NCBI RefSeq assembly: GCF_946404925.1
Contig: NZ_CAMJFM010000019.1
Location: 1 to 51,730, forward strand
Length of the DNA stretch: 51,730 bases
Direction of reading: 5' to 3'
Source: an uncultured Prevotella sp.
Lineage (GTDB): Bacteria > Bacteroidota > Bacteroidia > Bacteroidales > Bacteroidaceae
Positions 44,492 to 51,730 of this stretch are shown here, one piece after another. Within the stretch, counting starts at the first letter, position 1. Every line of letters begins with the position of its first letter. Under the pieces are notes generated by a model. That model did no database searches, was not told the DNA's origin, and worked only from the letters and a program-made list of their open reading frames with translations. A program made the translations under genes and the position numbers.

Positions 44492-45280
44492 TTATATCAA
44501 GCCGAAGTGGCTTAAAGCATATCGGATGCCGTCTTCGTCGACAGAAGTTGTCACGAAGTCGGCTTCTTTTTTCAGGTCATCGATAGCGTTACCCATAGCC
44601 ACACCTATGCCAGCCTTGCGTATCATCGTTGTGTCGTTACCGCCATCGCCAAAAGCTATTGTGTACTGTGGATCAAACGCCTCATGCTTGGCCATAGCAA
44701 GTAGCCCCTCACCCTTATCAGCACCCTTAGCCGTCACATCGGTAAAAGCAGGATGCCAGCGGCCCGATGTACATCCTGGCAGCCTGGCCATCAACTCCTT
44801 TTCGTAGTCTTTATCAAAGAATGGTGTTATCTGCAGTATGCGCTGTTGCAACACGTGTTCTACAGGCTTGGCCAGATTCAGGTTCTCCACAGCCAGATGC
44901 TGACGGAATATCATATCCACATCACCTTTTGGATCCAGCACAGCCACATCTTTCTCACCTATCACGATGACGCCGTATTGCTTATCGATGCTGTCTTCTA
45001 CCACCAGTCGGGCTTCTTCCTGTGGTATTGCCTTGCAGGTCACCACGTCGTCGCCTACAAAGCATAAGGCACCGTTTGTGGTCACAAATCCGTCAATCAA
45101 GTGCTCAATGGCACCAAGATTGGTAATAATAATAGGTGGACGACCGGTGGCAATAAACACCTTGTGTCCATTGGCCTTGGCCTGGGTTAAAGCCAAGATA
45201 GTTGAAGGCGGAATCTGGTGAGTCTCAAAGCTCACCAAGGTTCCGTCTATATCAAAAAACAGTGCGTATTTCTGTTGCAT
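44492..45280 (-). CDS. Cof-type HAD-IIB phosphatase
   Basis: A cytoplasmic HAD-superfamily phosphatase (262 aa) with a C2B cap. Motif I is FFDIDGTLVSF (Asp10 nucleophile and Asp12), motif II is FIATGRPP, and motif IV is AFGDGGNDTTMI (about 215-226). Enzymes of this group hydrolyse sugar phosphates or flavin phosphates; the substrate is not predictable. It is last in the minus-strand run behind the FMN-binding protein gene (7-nt gap), so an FMN-phosphatase role is a tempting but unsupported thought. Confidence 0.92.
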   Translation of the reverse strand: MQQKYALFFDIDGTLVSFETHQIPPSTILALTQAKANGHKVFIATGRPPIIITNLGAIEHLIDGFVTTNGALCFVGDDVVTCKAIPQEEARLVVEDSIDKQYGVIVIGEKDVAVLDPKGDVDMIFRQHLAVENLNLAKPVEHVLQQRILQITPFFDKDYEKELMARLPGCTSGRWHPAFTDVTAKGADKGEGLLAMAKHEAFDPQYTIAFGDGGNDTTMIRKAGIGVAMGNAIDDLKKEADFVTTSVDEDGIRYALSHFGLI

Positions 45281-45287
45281 ACCGTTA

Positions 45288-45692
45288 TTACTTGTGACTC
45301 TGGTAGTAATCCAATCCCAGCTTCACATTATCAATAACGGCGTTCGATGAATAGGTAGCACCTGTAACTGCGTCAACCTTCAGTTTCTGGGCATCCTTAA
45401 CCTTCATGCCATTCCACTTCTCCAGCAGGGCCTTCTTCACCTTGATGAAGTACTTTGGAGTCTCCTGGTTCTTCAGTGCCTCAACTTTTACTACCTTATT
45501 CTTCTCGATATAAATCTTCAATGGGGTTGTGCCCAGATATCCCTGCACATTCTTACCAAGAGTAGTAGTATTAATAACGGTCACACCGTTTTCTTTTGTC
45601 ATTGTCTGGTCGCCTGCCATCCAGCTCTGCAGCATCAGGGCAGCAGCAACAATCGAGCAACAGCTCAAAGTCTTAATTACAATCTTTTTCAT
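45288..45692 (-). CDS. Small secreted FMN-binding domain protein
   Basis: A 134-aa protein with an N-terminal signal or anchor helix (about 7-23, ending in a Trp-Met-Ala-Gly stretch) and one FMN-binding domain of the NqrC/RnfG type. The C-terminal motif DAVTGATYSS (about 106-115) is the ApbE flavinylation motif, in which FMN is attached through a phosphoester bond. The acceptor position here is Ser rather than the more common Thr. Such stand-alone domains act as electron carriers in the periplasm. No ApbE or partner reductase is encoded nearby. It is in one run with ybeY (24-nt gap) and the HAD gene. Confidence 0.9.
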   Translation of the reverse strand: MKKIVIKTLSCCSIVAAALMLQSWMAGDQTMTKENGVTVINTTTLGKNVQGYLGTTPLKIYIEKNKVVKVEALKNQETPKYFIKVKKALLEKWNGMKVKDAQKLKVDAVTGATYSSNAVIDNVKLGLDYYQSHK

Positions 45693-45716
45693 TTCTTTCT
45701 AATATATTATCCTTAC

Positions 45717-46133
45717 TTATTTCTCCAGCATAGCCAGGGCCTTGTCCTCGGCGGCTTCCATTATCTCACGCTCACCTGGGCCCTTGTCGTTGATACCGCA
45801 CAGGTGCAGAATGCCGTGTATAATCACGCGATGCAACTCCTCGTCGTATGGACGTCCGAACTTATCGGCATTGGTAAACACGGTGTCGAGCGATATATAC
45901 AGGTCGCCACTGATGGTCTTACCCTCGGTATAATCGAAGGTGATGATATCCGTATAGTAATCGTGACCCAGGTACTGGTTGTTTACTTCAAGTATCTTCT
46001 CGTCGTTCACAAACAGGTAACCTATCTCGCCCACCTTCTTACCATAGCTGGCAGCAACGCTGCGTATCCAGCTTGTTGTTTCGCGTTTCTTAATATTAGG
46101 GAACTTCACGCCCTCTGCTTCGTATATTATCAT
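45717..46133 (-). CDS. ybeY: Endoribonuclease YbeY
   Basis: YbeY (138 aa) is a metal-dependent RNase for 16S rRNA 3' maturation and ribosome quality control. The zinc motif reads HGILHLCGINDKG (about 110-122): the first two His are kept, but the usual third His (HGxLHLxGYDH) is replaced by Asp. I recall this variant from other Bacteroidota, so it is probably functional. YYTDIITFDY and ISGDLYISLDTV are other family blocks. The start overlaps the coaD stop (ATGA). Confidence 0.95.
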   Translation of the reverse strand: MIIYEAEGVKFPNIKKRETTSWIRSVAASYGKKVGEIGYLFVNDEKILEVNNQYLGHDYYTDIITFDYTEGKTISGDLYISLDTVFTNADKFGRPYDEELHRVIIHGILHLCGINDKGPGEREIMEAAEDKALAMLEK

Positions 46134-46585
46134 ATCTTATCCTTTTTCGGTAAATAAGCGCTTACGTCTACACCAAAGTGCTGCAACTCACACACTGCAC
46201 TCGATGATACACTGGCCAGTTCGGGCTCAGTATACAGCAGGATGGTCTCAATGCCGCCTAACTTCCGGTTAAAGTCGGCCTGCCATTGCTCGTACTCAAA
46301 ATCGCTAACGGTGCGCACACCTTTCACGATAAATTGGGCGTTTTCTGCCTTCGCAAAGTCCATAGCCAGTCCGTGGTATGGCTTCACCTCTATACGTTTT
46401 TCCTCGGCATACAGCTCCCTGATTACTTGCATACGTTCCTCAGCCGATGGCATATCAGGCTTATGCACATTGTCACCCACTACACCGATAACCAGCCGGT
46501 CAAAGAGCGGCAATGCACGACGCACGATGGAATCGTGTCCAATGGTATAGGGATTAAAACTCCCAACAAATATTCCTGTTCTCAT
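46130..46585 (-). CDS. coaD: Phosphopantetheine adenylyltransferase CoaD
   Basis: CoaD (151 aa) makes dephospho-CoA from 4'-phosphopantetheine and ATP. GSFNPYTIGHDSIVRRAL (about 8-25) contains the TxGH nucleotidyltransferase motif. KGVRTVSDFEYE and the C-terminal SSSAVCEL are the usual ATP-site blocks. It overlaps ybeY by 4 nt. The 30-nt gap to ruvB consists wholly of the 16-bp purine repeat. Confidence 0.97.
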   Translation of the reverse strand: MRTGIFVGSFNPYTIGHDSIVRRALPLFDRLVIGVVGDNVHKPDMPSAEERMQVIRELYAEEKRIEVKPYHGLAMDFAKAENAQFIVKGVRTVSDFEYEQWQADFNRKLGGIETILLYTEPELASVSSSAVCELQHFGVDVSAYLPKKDKI

Positions 46586-46617
46586 ACTTTCTCACCTTCT
46601 CACTTTCTCACCTTCTC
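46586..46617 (-). repeat. Purine-rich 16-bp tandem repeat, copy C
   Basis: On the minus strand two identical units GAGAAGGTGAGAAAGT abut. They begin in the ruvB stop codon and end directly at the coaD ATG. Each unit differs from copy A by two A-to-G changes. As in copy A, the repeat exactly fills the space between a TGA stop and the next start. Confidence 0.85.
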
Positions 46618-47650
46618 AATCGAATAAATTCGGTTGCATGATGTTCCCACCGTATGGGTTGCGGCCAAAGTGTTTGTAGGCCAGCTCTGTCACCATTCGT
46701 CCGCGAGGCGTTCGCTTGATGAAGCCCTCCATAATCAGGAATGGCTCGTACACCTCCTCTACCGTGCCGGCATCCTCACCGATAGCTGTGGCGATGGTAG
46801 TGATGCCCACAGGTCCGCCACGGAACTTATCGATGATGGTCAGCAGAATCTTATTGTCGATTTCATCGAGACCATACTTATCGATGTTCAGCGCCGTCAG
46901 GGCTATTTTAGTTATCTTTGTGTCAATCATACCGTTGCCTTTCACCTGCGCAAAGTCACGCACACGGCGCAGCAGGGCGTTGGCTATACGTGGCGTTCCA
47001 CGCGAGCGGCCTGCTATCTCCAGCGCAGCATCCTCTGTGATGGGCACTCCCAGAATGCCTGCCGAACGCTCTATGATAGTTTGCAGCGTCTCTGGTTCGT
47101 AGTACTCCAGGTGCATATTGATACCGAAACGTGCTCGCAGTGGTGCCGTCAGCAGTCCGCTACGTGTAGTGGCACCCACCAGTGTAAACGGGTTCAGATC
47201 TATCTGTATGCTGCGTGCCGAAGGACCTTTATCAATCATGATGTCGATGCGGTAATCCTCCATAGCGCTGTACAGATACTCCTCAACCACAGGCGACAAT
47301 CGGTGTATCTCGTCGATAAACAGTACGTCGTTCTTCTCGAGCGATGTCAGTATACCAGCCAGGTCGCCCGGTTTGTCGAGCACGGGGCCGCTGGTAATCT
47401 TGAATCCCACGCCCAGTTCGTTGGCAATGATATTCGACAGGGTTGTCTTTCCCAGTCCTGGAGGACCATGCAGCAGGGTGTGGTCTAGAGGCTCGCCACG
47501 ATACTTGGCTGCCTCTACAAACACCTCCAGATTCTCCACTACTTTCTTCTGACCACTGAAGTCACTGAAACTCAGAGGGCGCAGGGCATTCTCAAAGTCT
47601 TTCTCGCCCTGTGCAAAGCGTTCCTCGCGTATATCGAAATCCTCGTTCAT
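46616..47650 (-). CDS. ruvB: Holliday junction branch migration helicase RuvB
   Basis: RuvB (344 aa) is the AAA+ motor that drives Holliday junction branch migration with Ruv[19 protein letters not shown] is the N-terminal block, GPPGLGKTT (about 63-71) is Walker [10 protein letters not shown] Walker [19 protein letters not shown] is sensor 1 and the region after it, and [16 protein letters not shown] holds the arginine sensor. The winged-helix end ([26 protein letters not shown]) is complete. It lies 0 nt behind lemA. Confidence 0.98.
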   Translation of the reverse strand: MNEDFDIREERFAQGEKDFENALRPLSFSDFSGQKKVVENLEVFVEAAKYRGEPLDHTLLHGPPGLGKTTLSNIIANELGVGFKITSGPVLDKPGDLAGILTSLEKNDVLFIDEIHRLSPVVEEYLYSAMEDYRIDIMIDKGPSARSIQIDLNPFTLVGATTRSGLLTAPLRARFGINMHLEYYEPETLQTIIERSAGILGVPITEDAALEIAGRSRGTPRIANALLRRVRDFAQVKGNGMIDTKITKIALTALNIDKYGLDEIDNKILLTIIDKFRGGPVGITTIATAIGEDAGTVEEVYEPFLIMEGFIKRTPRGRMVTELAYKHFGRNPYGGNIMQPNLFD

Positions 47651-48229
47651 TTATTTCTTGAACGCCTCATCAAGGTTAGGATACTCTTTCTTCTGCTCGT
47701 TGTCAACCTTCAGATAGTCCTTCACGTCGAAGTGCAGCATCTGTGCCACGAAGCTCGATGGCCACTGACGAACCATACGGTTCATCTTTGTGGCAGTATC
47801 ATTATATACCATACGCGAAATGCGTACTTTCTCCTCATATTCTCTCTGTCCCTCCTGGGCCTTGATATACAGGTCGCTGGCCTTCAATTCGGGATACTGT
47901 TCTACTACTACGTTCAGTCGGCCCATCATCTGTCCAAGCAGATCGGCCTGCTGATTAATGGCAGCTGGTGTGTTGGCAGGGGCGTTACCGCCACGTGCCT
48001 GAACGGTCTGGATAATGGTCTCACTCTCGTGTGCGGCGTATTGTGCAGCAGTCTTAGCCAGTGCTATCACTGCATCGAAACGCGAATTAAGCTGAACCTC
48101 AATCTGGCTCAGTGCATTCTTACACAACTCGTCAAGGTTTACCAGCGTGCGCTGGGTTGAAATAAAGTAGCCAACGACTATAAGCGCCAAGGCAACAATA
48201 ATTCCTAAAGTCATTCCTAAAATTGCCAT
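47651..48229 (-). CDS. lemA: LemA family protein
   Basis: A membrane protein of 192 aa. An N-terminal transmembrane helix (about 4-24) is followed by a long helical domain outside. YFISTQRTLVNLDELCKNALSQIEVQLNSR and RMVYNDTATKMNRMVRQWPSSFVAQMLHF are the LemA signatures. The role is not established, although LemA proteins often accompany envelope or metalloprotease functions. It heads the run lemA-ruvB-coaD-ybeY-FMN-binding-HAD and has the only promoter found for it. Confidence 0.94.
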   Translation of the reverse strand: MAILGMTLGIIVALALIVVGYFISTQRTLVNLDELCKNALSQIEVQLNSRFDAVIALAKTAAQYAAHESETIIQTVQARGGNAPANTPAAINQQADLLGQMMGRLNVVVEQYPELKASDLYIKAQEGQREYEEKVRISRMVYNDTATKMNRMVRQWPSSFVAQMLHFDVKDYLKVDNEQKKEYPNLDEAFKK

Positions 48230-48257
48230 AATCTACGTATATTAATGGTTTTATGGC

Positions 48258-48267
48258 GGCAAAGGTA
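48258..48267 (-). promoter_or_regulatory. -7 element of the lemA operon
   Basis: TACCTTTGCC on the minus strand, 28 nt before the lemA start. No -33 box is seen; a run of A residues lies upstream. Confidence 0.7.
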
Positions 48268-48317
48268 CAAAATTTCCTCCATATCTCACAGATACTTATA
48301 AAAAAAAAACACAAAAG

Positions 48318-48349
48318 TTTGTTTTGCTCAGTTTTTTTGCGTAGATTTG
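48318..48349 (+). promoter_or_regulatory. Promoter of the porin gene
   Basis: TTTG (48318-48321), 20 nt, then TAGATTTG (48342-48349). A full -33/-7 match, 23 nt before the start codon. Confidence 0.85.
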
Positions 48350-48372
48350 CGCCATAGTTTTAATATTCTATC

Positions 48373-49554
48373 ATGAAAAGATTCATCATATTCGGAGTTA
48401 TACTGTGCATGTCACAGGTCGGCAACGCTCAAGGTTGCAATACCAGCATGGGTGGCAACGATGGCAACTATCAGAGTCTTGCAGAGCGTTTTTCTCTTAT
48501 AGAGAAGAAAAACGACATATTCAACTTGTATATTAACTTTTCAGCATCGGGCCGCACCGTCGACGAAGGTGATGGCTGGCATACGGGGTTCGCCAACAAG
48601 GAGTTACGACTTGAGATAAAGGGAAACCTTACCAACAAGTTGTTCTATCGCTTCCGTCACGCCCTAAACAAGTCAAACGTTGCCAAGAGCGAGGACAACT
48701 TTGCCAAGGCCACCGACATGATGATGGTGGGCTATAACCTAAGCGATAAGTTTACGGTCTTGGCTGGTAAGATAACCCAGATATGGGGAGGTTTTGAGTA
48801 CGACGAGAATCCTATGTACATCTACCAATACTCCGACTTCCTTGACCACATGGACATCTATACGGCTGGTGCCATGCTGAGCTACAAGCCTGTACCCACG
48901 CAAGAGATTGCCATAGAGGTAGCCAATAGCTTTAATGGCAAGCTGAGCGATGAATATGGCGACGACATCATCGTGGCCAATGGCCAGAGTTATAAAACAA
49001 TCGAGGAAGCCAAGGCGCCACTCATGTATGTAGCCAACTGGAACGGCAGTTTCCTTGACGATAAACTACAGACGCGCTGGGCTTACGGCATACAGACTAT
49101 GGCACGCAACACTTACACGCGAAAGCTTACGCTGGGACAGCGATTGAATCTGCCCAAGTTCCAGTTGTACGTAGACTATATGGGTGCATGGGAGGATATG
49201 GACCATCTTGGCATTATTACCAACGATCTTTTTGGCGATAACATCCGTGCTGGCAAGGTTTCTTACAATACTTTTATCACCAAGCTCTCCTATCAGTTTG
49301 CCCCCAAGTGGAACCTACTGCTCAAGGGTTCTTACGAAACCGCCTCGATGAAGGATTTTCAGAGAGCTAAGAACTACCGTAAGAGCTATGGTTGGGTAGG
49401 ATCATTAGAGTATTTCCCTGAGCCCACTCAGGATCTACGCCTATTCCTGGCCTATGTTGGCAGGAGGGTAAACTTCAGCGATGCCAGTGGGTTGTCTAAT
49501 CAGCACCTCAATCGCATCGAACTCGGCTTGATGTATCGCATCAAGTGCTTCTAA
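48373..49554 (+). CDS. OprO/P-like outer-membrane porin
   Basis: A secreted beta-barrel protein of 393 aa with a signal peptide (ends at VGNAQ). The mature part is a chain of alternating strands ending in aromatic residues (NLYINFSASGR, LRLEIKGNLTNKLFYRFRH, MMVGYNLSDKFTVLAGK, FQLYVDYMGAW, WNLLLKGSYETA, LGLMYRIKCF). The terminal Phe fits outer-membrane insertion. The pattern with FRFRH and a GKITQ strand resembles the phosphate-selective porin (OprO/P) group. The substrate is unknown. It is a single gene, convergent with DUF554 without spacing. Confidence 0.82.
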   Translation: MKRFIIFGVILCMSQVGNAQGCNTSMGGNDGNYQSLAERFSLIEKKNDIFNLYINFSASGRTVDEGDGWHTGFANKELRLEIKGNLTNKLFYRFRHALNKSNVAKSEDNFAKATDMMMVGYNLSDKFTVLAGKITQIWGGFEYDENPMYIYQYSDFLDHMDIYTAGAMLSYKPVPTQEIAIEVANSFNGKLSDEYGDDIIVANGQSYKTIEEAKAPLMYVANWNGSFLDDKLQTRWAYGIQTMARNTYTRKLTLGQRLNLPKFQLYVDYMGAWEDMDHLGIITNDLFGDNIRAGKVSYNTFITKLSYQFAPKWNLLLKGSYETASMKDFQRAKNYRKSYGWVGSLEYFPEPTQDLRLFLAYVGRRVNFSDASGLSNQHLNRIELGLMYRIKCF

Positions 49555-50244
49555 CTACAGCAGCGAGCGAACCAGATACCATACCACGGGCACCAGTAGC
49601 GATGGCAACAGATTGAGCGTCTTGCAGTCCTTCAGATTCAGTAGGCCCAGTCCGCTGCCGGTAATCATCAGTCCTCCCACTATCAGCAGTTCCGACATCA
49701 AACCGTCGCTGATAGCAGTGCTACTTATCTCGGCTACAACGTAGAACATGCCCTGCCACAGAAACAATACGGGTGCAGCCAGTACCATACCTATGCCGTA
49801 GGTAGAGGCAAAGATGGTGCTGCTCACAAAGTCGAGCGTGGCATTGGTAAATAGGAATGTGTGGTCGCCCTTCAGTGCCGAGATCACAGGTCCCAGCATT
49901 GAGAGCGGTCCGATGCAGTACAGCAGGATAGCGGTGCTCAGACCATCGCCAAGTTTGTTGGCATCACCCGATTTTGAGCGTTTGTTTACTAACCGCTTAA
50001 AATGCCCGTCTATGTTCAGCTTGGTGCCGCACACGCCACCTATGGCCAGCGACAGGATGAAGAGCACTGAATATTCGCTCTTGGGCAGATTCGTGATGGT
50101 GGCATTCAGGCCGATGGCCAGCGACGCAAGCCCCAGTCCCGTATACAGCACTTCCTTGTATTTCTCCTTGACGCCCCTGTTCAGCAGCGCCCCTATCAGC
50201 GAGCCCGCTATAATAGTACAGGTATTAACAACAGTTCCTATCAT
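49555..50244 (-). CDS. DUF554 family membrane protein
   Basis: An inner-membrane protein of 229 aa with about seven helices. The start MIGTVVNTCTIIAGSLIGALLNRG (50244) is the conserved family N-terminus and overlaps the upstream stop as ATGA; the longer open frame is not needed. GLGLASLAIGLNATITN, CIGPLSMLGPV and ATLDFVSSTIFASTYGIGM are typical DUF554 (YdfK/YqgA-like) blocks. These proteins resemble small transporters, but function is unknown. It is the second gene of a pair with the DUF3089 hydrolase. Confidence 0.92.
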   Translation of the reverse strand: MIGTVVNTCTIIAGSLIGALLNRGVKEKYKEVLYTGLGLASLAIGLNATITNLPKSEYSVLFILSLAIGGVCGTKLNIDGHFKRLVNKRSKSGDANKLGDGLSTAILLYCIGPLSMLGPVISALKGDHTFLFTNATLDFVSSTIFASTYGIGMVLAAPVLFLWQGMFYVVAEISSTAISDGLMSELLIVGGLMITGSGLGLLNLKDCKTLNLLPSLLVPVVWYLVRSLL

Positions 50245-51254
50245 AAAAAATATGTTTTCAGTCTTTTTCGTATATTTGCGGCCATATTTATGGCACGCAC
50301 CTTGATGTTCTTTTTCAGACATTCACTATATAGCCATGGCTCACAGCTGTGGATGTCGCCCACGTTCAGGAATCCGCGGAACGGTGGATATTCCGATGCG
50401 CTGTAATTGGTAGCCACGAGGACGTGATGCTCAGGCGAAACCGTAATGGTAATGGTGTCGTGGAGCGTGGCGGGCGTAGCATCAGTGCGCCAGTTTACGG
50501 GGTTGATGCAGATGTCGGAACCGGCAATGAGGGGCAGTACATACTTCACGTCCTTCACGGTGTTGTAGCAGATGGTGACGCCCGTGTCGGTCTCGCCCTC
50601 GGCGGGTCGGATGTGGCTGCACTCGGCCATGTCGGCCTTGGTCACCTTGTAACCCAGCACGTAGGCAGCGGCCAACTGGCTGTAAGTCTCGTCGTCGATA
50701 TGCTTTAGCAGTTCTACTACAGCCAGCCCACCCTGGCTGAAACCTGCGAGGATGAGCGGACGAGACTGGTCACGCTGTGCCTGGAAGAGGTCGAAGGCTT
50801 TACACACATCATTCATCGACAGGCGAGTGCGCTGATAGACGGTATCCTCGTTGTTGGTCATGAACGCCTGGATGGTTGTGTGGCGATAGAAGGGGGCGAA
50901 AAATCGATTGCCGGGCGACATATAGGCCGCCACCTTTTTCATCTCCAAGTCGGCCATGTGAGCGCGGTGCTCCGGATTCCACACATCGGCGTAGTGGCAC
51001 ACCTTACCGTCCGCCGTCGTCCAGTCGTCCTCCCATGTTGATACCACATAGAAGATGTCGGCTCCGGTGCCGTCTGTGTCGCCATCTGCCGTAATCCACA
51101 TCGTTGGGTCGCTGTAGTCAGGAGCCAATGGTACATACAGGCTCTCTTCCGCCTGTCCCGACGGATTATCGGCGTTCGCCATACAAGATGCAAAAGCTGC
51201 CGTGCCGCAGATAGTCAGGATGGCGGCTATCATCCATAGCTTTGTCTGTTTCAT
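50241..51254 (-). CDS. DUF3089 alpha/beta-hydrolase, probable lipoprotein
   Basis: A secreted 337-aa protein. The N-terminus (MKQTKLWMIAAILTICGTAAFASC) looks like a lipoprotein signal with Cys24 as lipid site, although Phe at -3 of the lipobox is unusual. ADIFYVVSTW, FAPFYRHTTIQAF and LILAGFSQGGLAVVELL (about 167-183, nucleophile Ser in GFSQG) match DUF3089, an alpha/beta-hydrolase family. His near the C-terminus (GDIHSCEPWLY) may complete the triad. The substrate is unknown; an ester or glycan acyl group is a guess. The region is more G+C-rich than the rest of the window. It is translationally coupled to DUF554. Confidence 0.88.
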   Translation of the reverse strand: MKQTKLWMIAAILTICGTAAFASCMANADNPSGQAEESLYVPLAPDYSDPTMWITADGDTDGTGADIFYVVSTWEDDWTTADGKVCHYADVWNPEHRAHMADLEMKKVAAYMSPGNRFFAPFYRHTTIQAFMTNNEDTVYQRTRLSMNDVCKAFDLFQAQRDQSRPLILAGFSQGGLAVVELLKHIDDETYSQLAAAYVLGYKVTKADMAECSHIRPAEGETDTGVTICYNTVKDVKYVLPLIAGSDICINPVNWRTDATPATLHDTITITVSPEHHVLVATNYSASEYPPFRGFLNVGDIHSCEPWLYSECLKKNIKVRAINMAANIRKRLKTYFL

Positions 51255-51282
51255 AAATAATATTTATAATCCTTATTCGGCA

Positions 51283-51291
51283 GCAAAGATA
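51283..51291 (-). promoter_or_regulatory. -7 element of the DUF3089-DUF554 pair
   Basis: TATCTTTGC on the minus strand, 28 nt before the DUF3089 start. A TTTG lies at 51315-51318, spaced 23 nt. Confidence 0.7.
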
Positions 51292-51335
51292 CAAAGAAAT
51301 AATAAAAAAAGTGCCAAATCTACAAAAATGTTGTA

Positions 51336-51485
51336 TCAACTGACGCGGAGGCAGAGCATGGTAAGGTCGTCGTTGGGCTCGGCTCCGGCACAATGCTCTT
51401 CGACCTTGGCAAAGAGGGTTTCAAAGTCATTAAAAGAAAAACAAGCTGAGAGAAACGGCTCATATTGCGTTAAAGATGTTAACCC
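51336..51485 (-). pseudogene. Remnant of a SpoIIE-type (PP2C-like) phosphatase gene, 3' end
   Basis: A minus-strand frame of about 50 codons ends with the stop at 51336-51338. Its last residues read NDFETLFAKVEEH, AGAEPNDDLTMLCLRVS. DDLTMLCLRV is the hallmark C-terminal strand of SpoIIE/RsbU-type Ser/Thr phosphatases (the DD binds metal). In-frame stops just upstream (at 51486-51488) and no start codon of a sensible domain show that only the 3' end is left. The rest of the gene is absent from the window, so this is a deletion scar. Confidence 0.65.
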
Positions 51486-51488
51486 AGA

Positions 51489-51730
51489 GTATTATAATAT
51501 AAGAAATGTGTAATTTTGCACTACGATGATGACACCATCGCCTTGATATTAAACGTAAAACGAATTTCAGTCCGCACCATGCGTTTCCGAATTAAAGGTA
51601 AATCAAAATGATACATTTGACACCATATCGCCAAAACGAAACATCCCTCTCGCCGGTGAGGGGGAGAGGAATGGTGTATGGGGGTGGATTAAGGGATTAT
51701 CGTATGAACCCAACTGGGCAGTTCCTTAAC
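51489..51730. other. Non-coding or unassigned region at the window end
   Basis: No intact gene is recognised here. A plus-strand -7-like TAATTTTGCA lies at 51511-51520. A 10-codon frame (51574-51610 region, MRFRIKGKSK) is followed by an overlapping open frame from ATG 51608 to the window edge. The latter reads through a palindrome (LSPVRGRGM) and has no recognisable domain, so it is probably not a protein. GACACCATCGCC near 51530 recurs as GACACCATATCGCC near 51619. Confidence 0.4.
51620..51677. repeat. Nested palindrome (possible REP/MITE-like element)
   Basis: ACACCAT (51620-51626) pairs with ATGGTGT (51671-51677). Inside, CCTCTC (51646-51651) pairs with GAGAGG (51664-51669) around a G/C-rich loop (CCGGTGAGGG). 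The CCTCTC...GAGAGG core recalls short dispersed palindromes of other bacteria. Confidence 0.5.

Noticed and set aside
45717..46133. YbeY as an inactive pseudoenzyme because the third zinc His is Asp
   Set aside because: Other Bacteroidota YbeY proteins have the same change and Asp can bind zinc, so inactivity is not supported.
46634..47488. Open frame of 284 codons on the plus strand opposite ruvB
   Set aside because: RuvB is unmistakable on the other strand; the antisense translation is rich in Cys, His and Arg and has no recognisable features.
50265..50285. Plus-strand promoter-like TATATTTG near 50270
   Set aside because: It lies inside the 3' coding part of the DUF3089 gene and no plus-strand gene follows.

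Overview
The window comes from a member of the Bacteroidota, most likely a Prevotella-like Bacteroidales. The evidence is the many promoters with the phylum-specific -7 element TAnnTTTG (usually TATCTTTGCA or TACCTTTGCA), the near absence of Shine-Dalgarno sites, the fused SecDF, the glycine-lipid acyltransferase pair, a division/cell-wall cluster without murF or ddl, glycoside hydrolases of families 43, 3 and 97, and lineage-typical proteins (DUF3737, PG_1098-like methyltransferase, OprO/P-like porin). I see no phage, CRISPR array or complete insertion sequence.

Layout. 1-2950: the 3' part of secDF and two secreted proteins of unknown function. 2978-12322: a tRNA-Arg and an accessory region with a GH43 enzyme, a MalY/PatB-type lyase, a DUF3737 beta-helix protein, a small secreted protein and a GH97-GH3 operon. 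12485-15393: a histidine kinase/OmpR-type regulator pair, a 22-bp tandem repeat and a degenerate CPBP membrane protein. 15487-17312: glsA-glsB for glycine lipids. 17526-32986: thirteen co-directional genes, mraZ-rsmH-ftsL-ftsI-murE-mraY-murD-ftsW-murG-murC-ftsQ-ftsA-ftsZ, headed by three GTGG repeats at exact 10-bp spacing that look like a MraZ operator. 32997-36898: recO, tRNA-Glu, a structured leader and rpsT, gyrB, and an MmcQ/YjbR protein. 37044-44491: a sugar-isomerase-like protein, a SAM methyltransferase, an acetyltransferase-like protein, parE, a four-helix-bundle protein and an S41 protease. 44492-48229: a minus-strand run lemA-ruvB-coaD-ybeY-FMN-binding protein-HAD phosphatase. 48373-51254: a porin-like protein and a DUF3089-DUF554 pair. 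51255-51730 has no intact gene: it holds a remnant of a SpoIIE-type phosphatase gene and a nested palindrome.

How the genes work together. The central cluster makes lipid II from UDP-MurNAc-tripeptide onwards and builds the divisome. The GH97-GH3 operon, and perhaps the GH43 gene, handles plant or host glycans.

The most unusual signals are regulatory or repeat-like. (1) An 11-bp-periodic box lies at the same distance (34 and 45 nt) from the -7 element of three promoters that surround the two-component system, which suggests a local OmpR-type regulon. (2) A purine-rich 16-bp repeat family sits between stop and start codons at parE/four-helix-bundle and ruvB/coaD, recurs inverted inside the signal-peptide codons of the S41 protease, and could bound an invertible segment of about 4 kb. 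(3) A multi-hairpin RNA leader lies between tRNA-Glu and rpsT.
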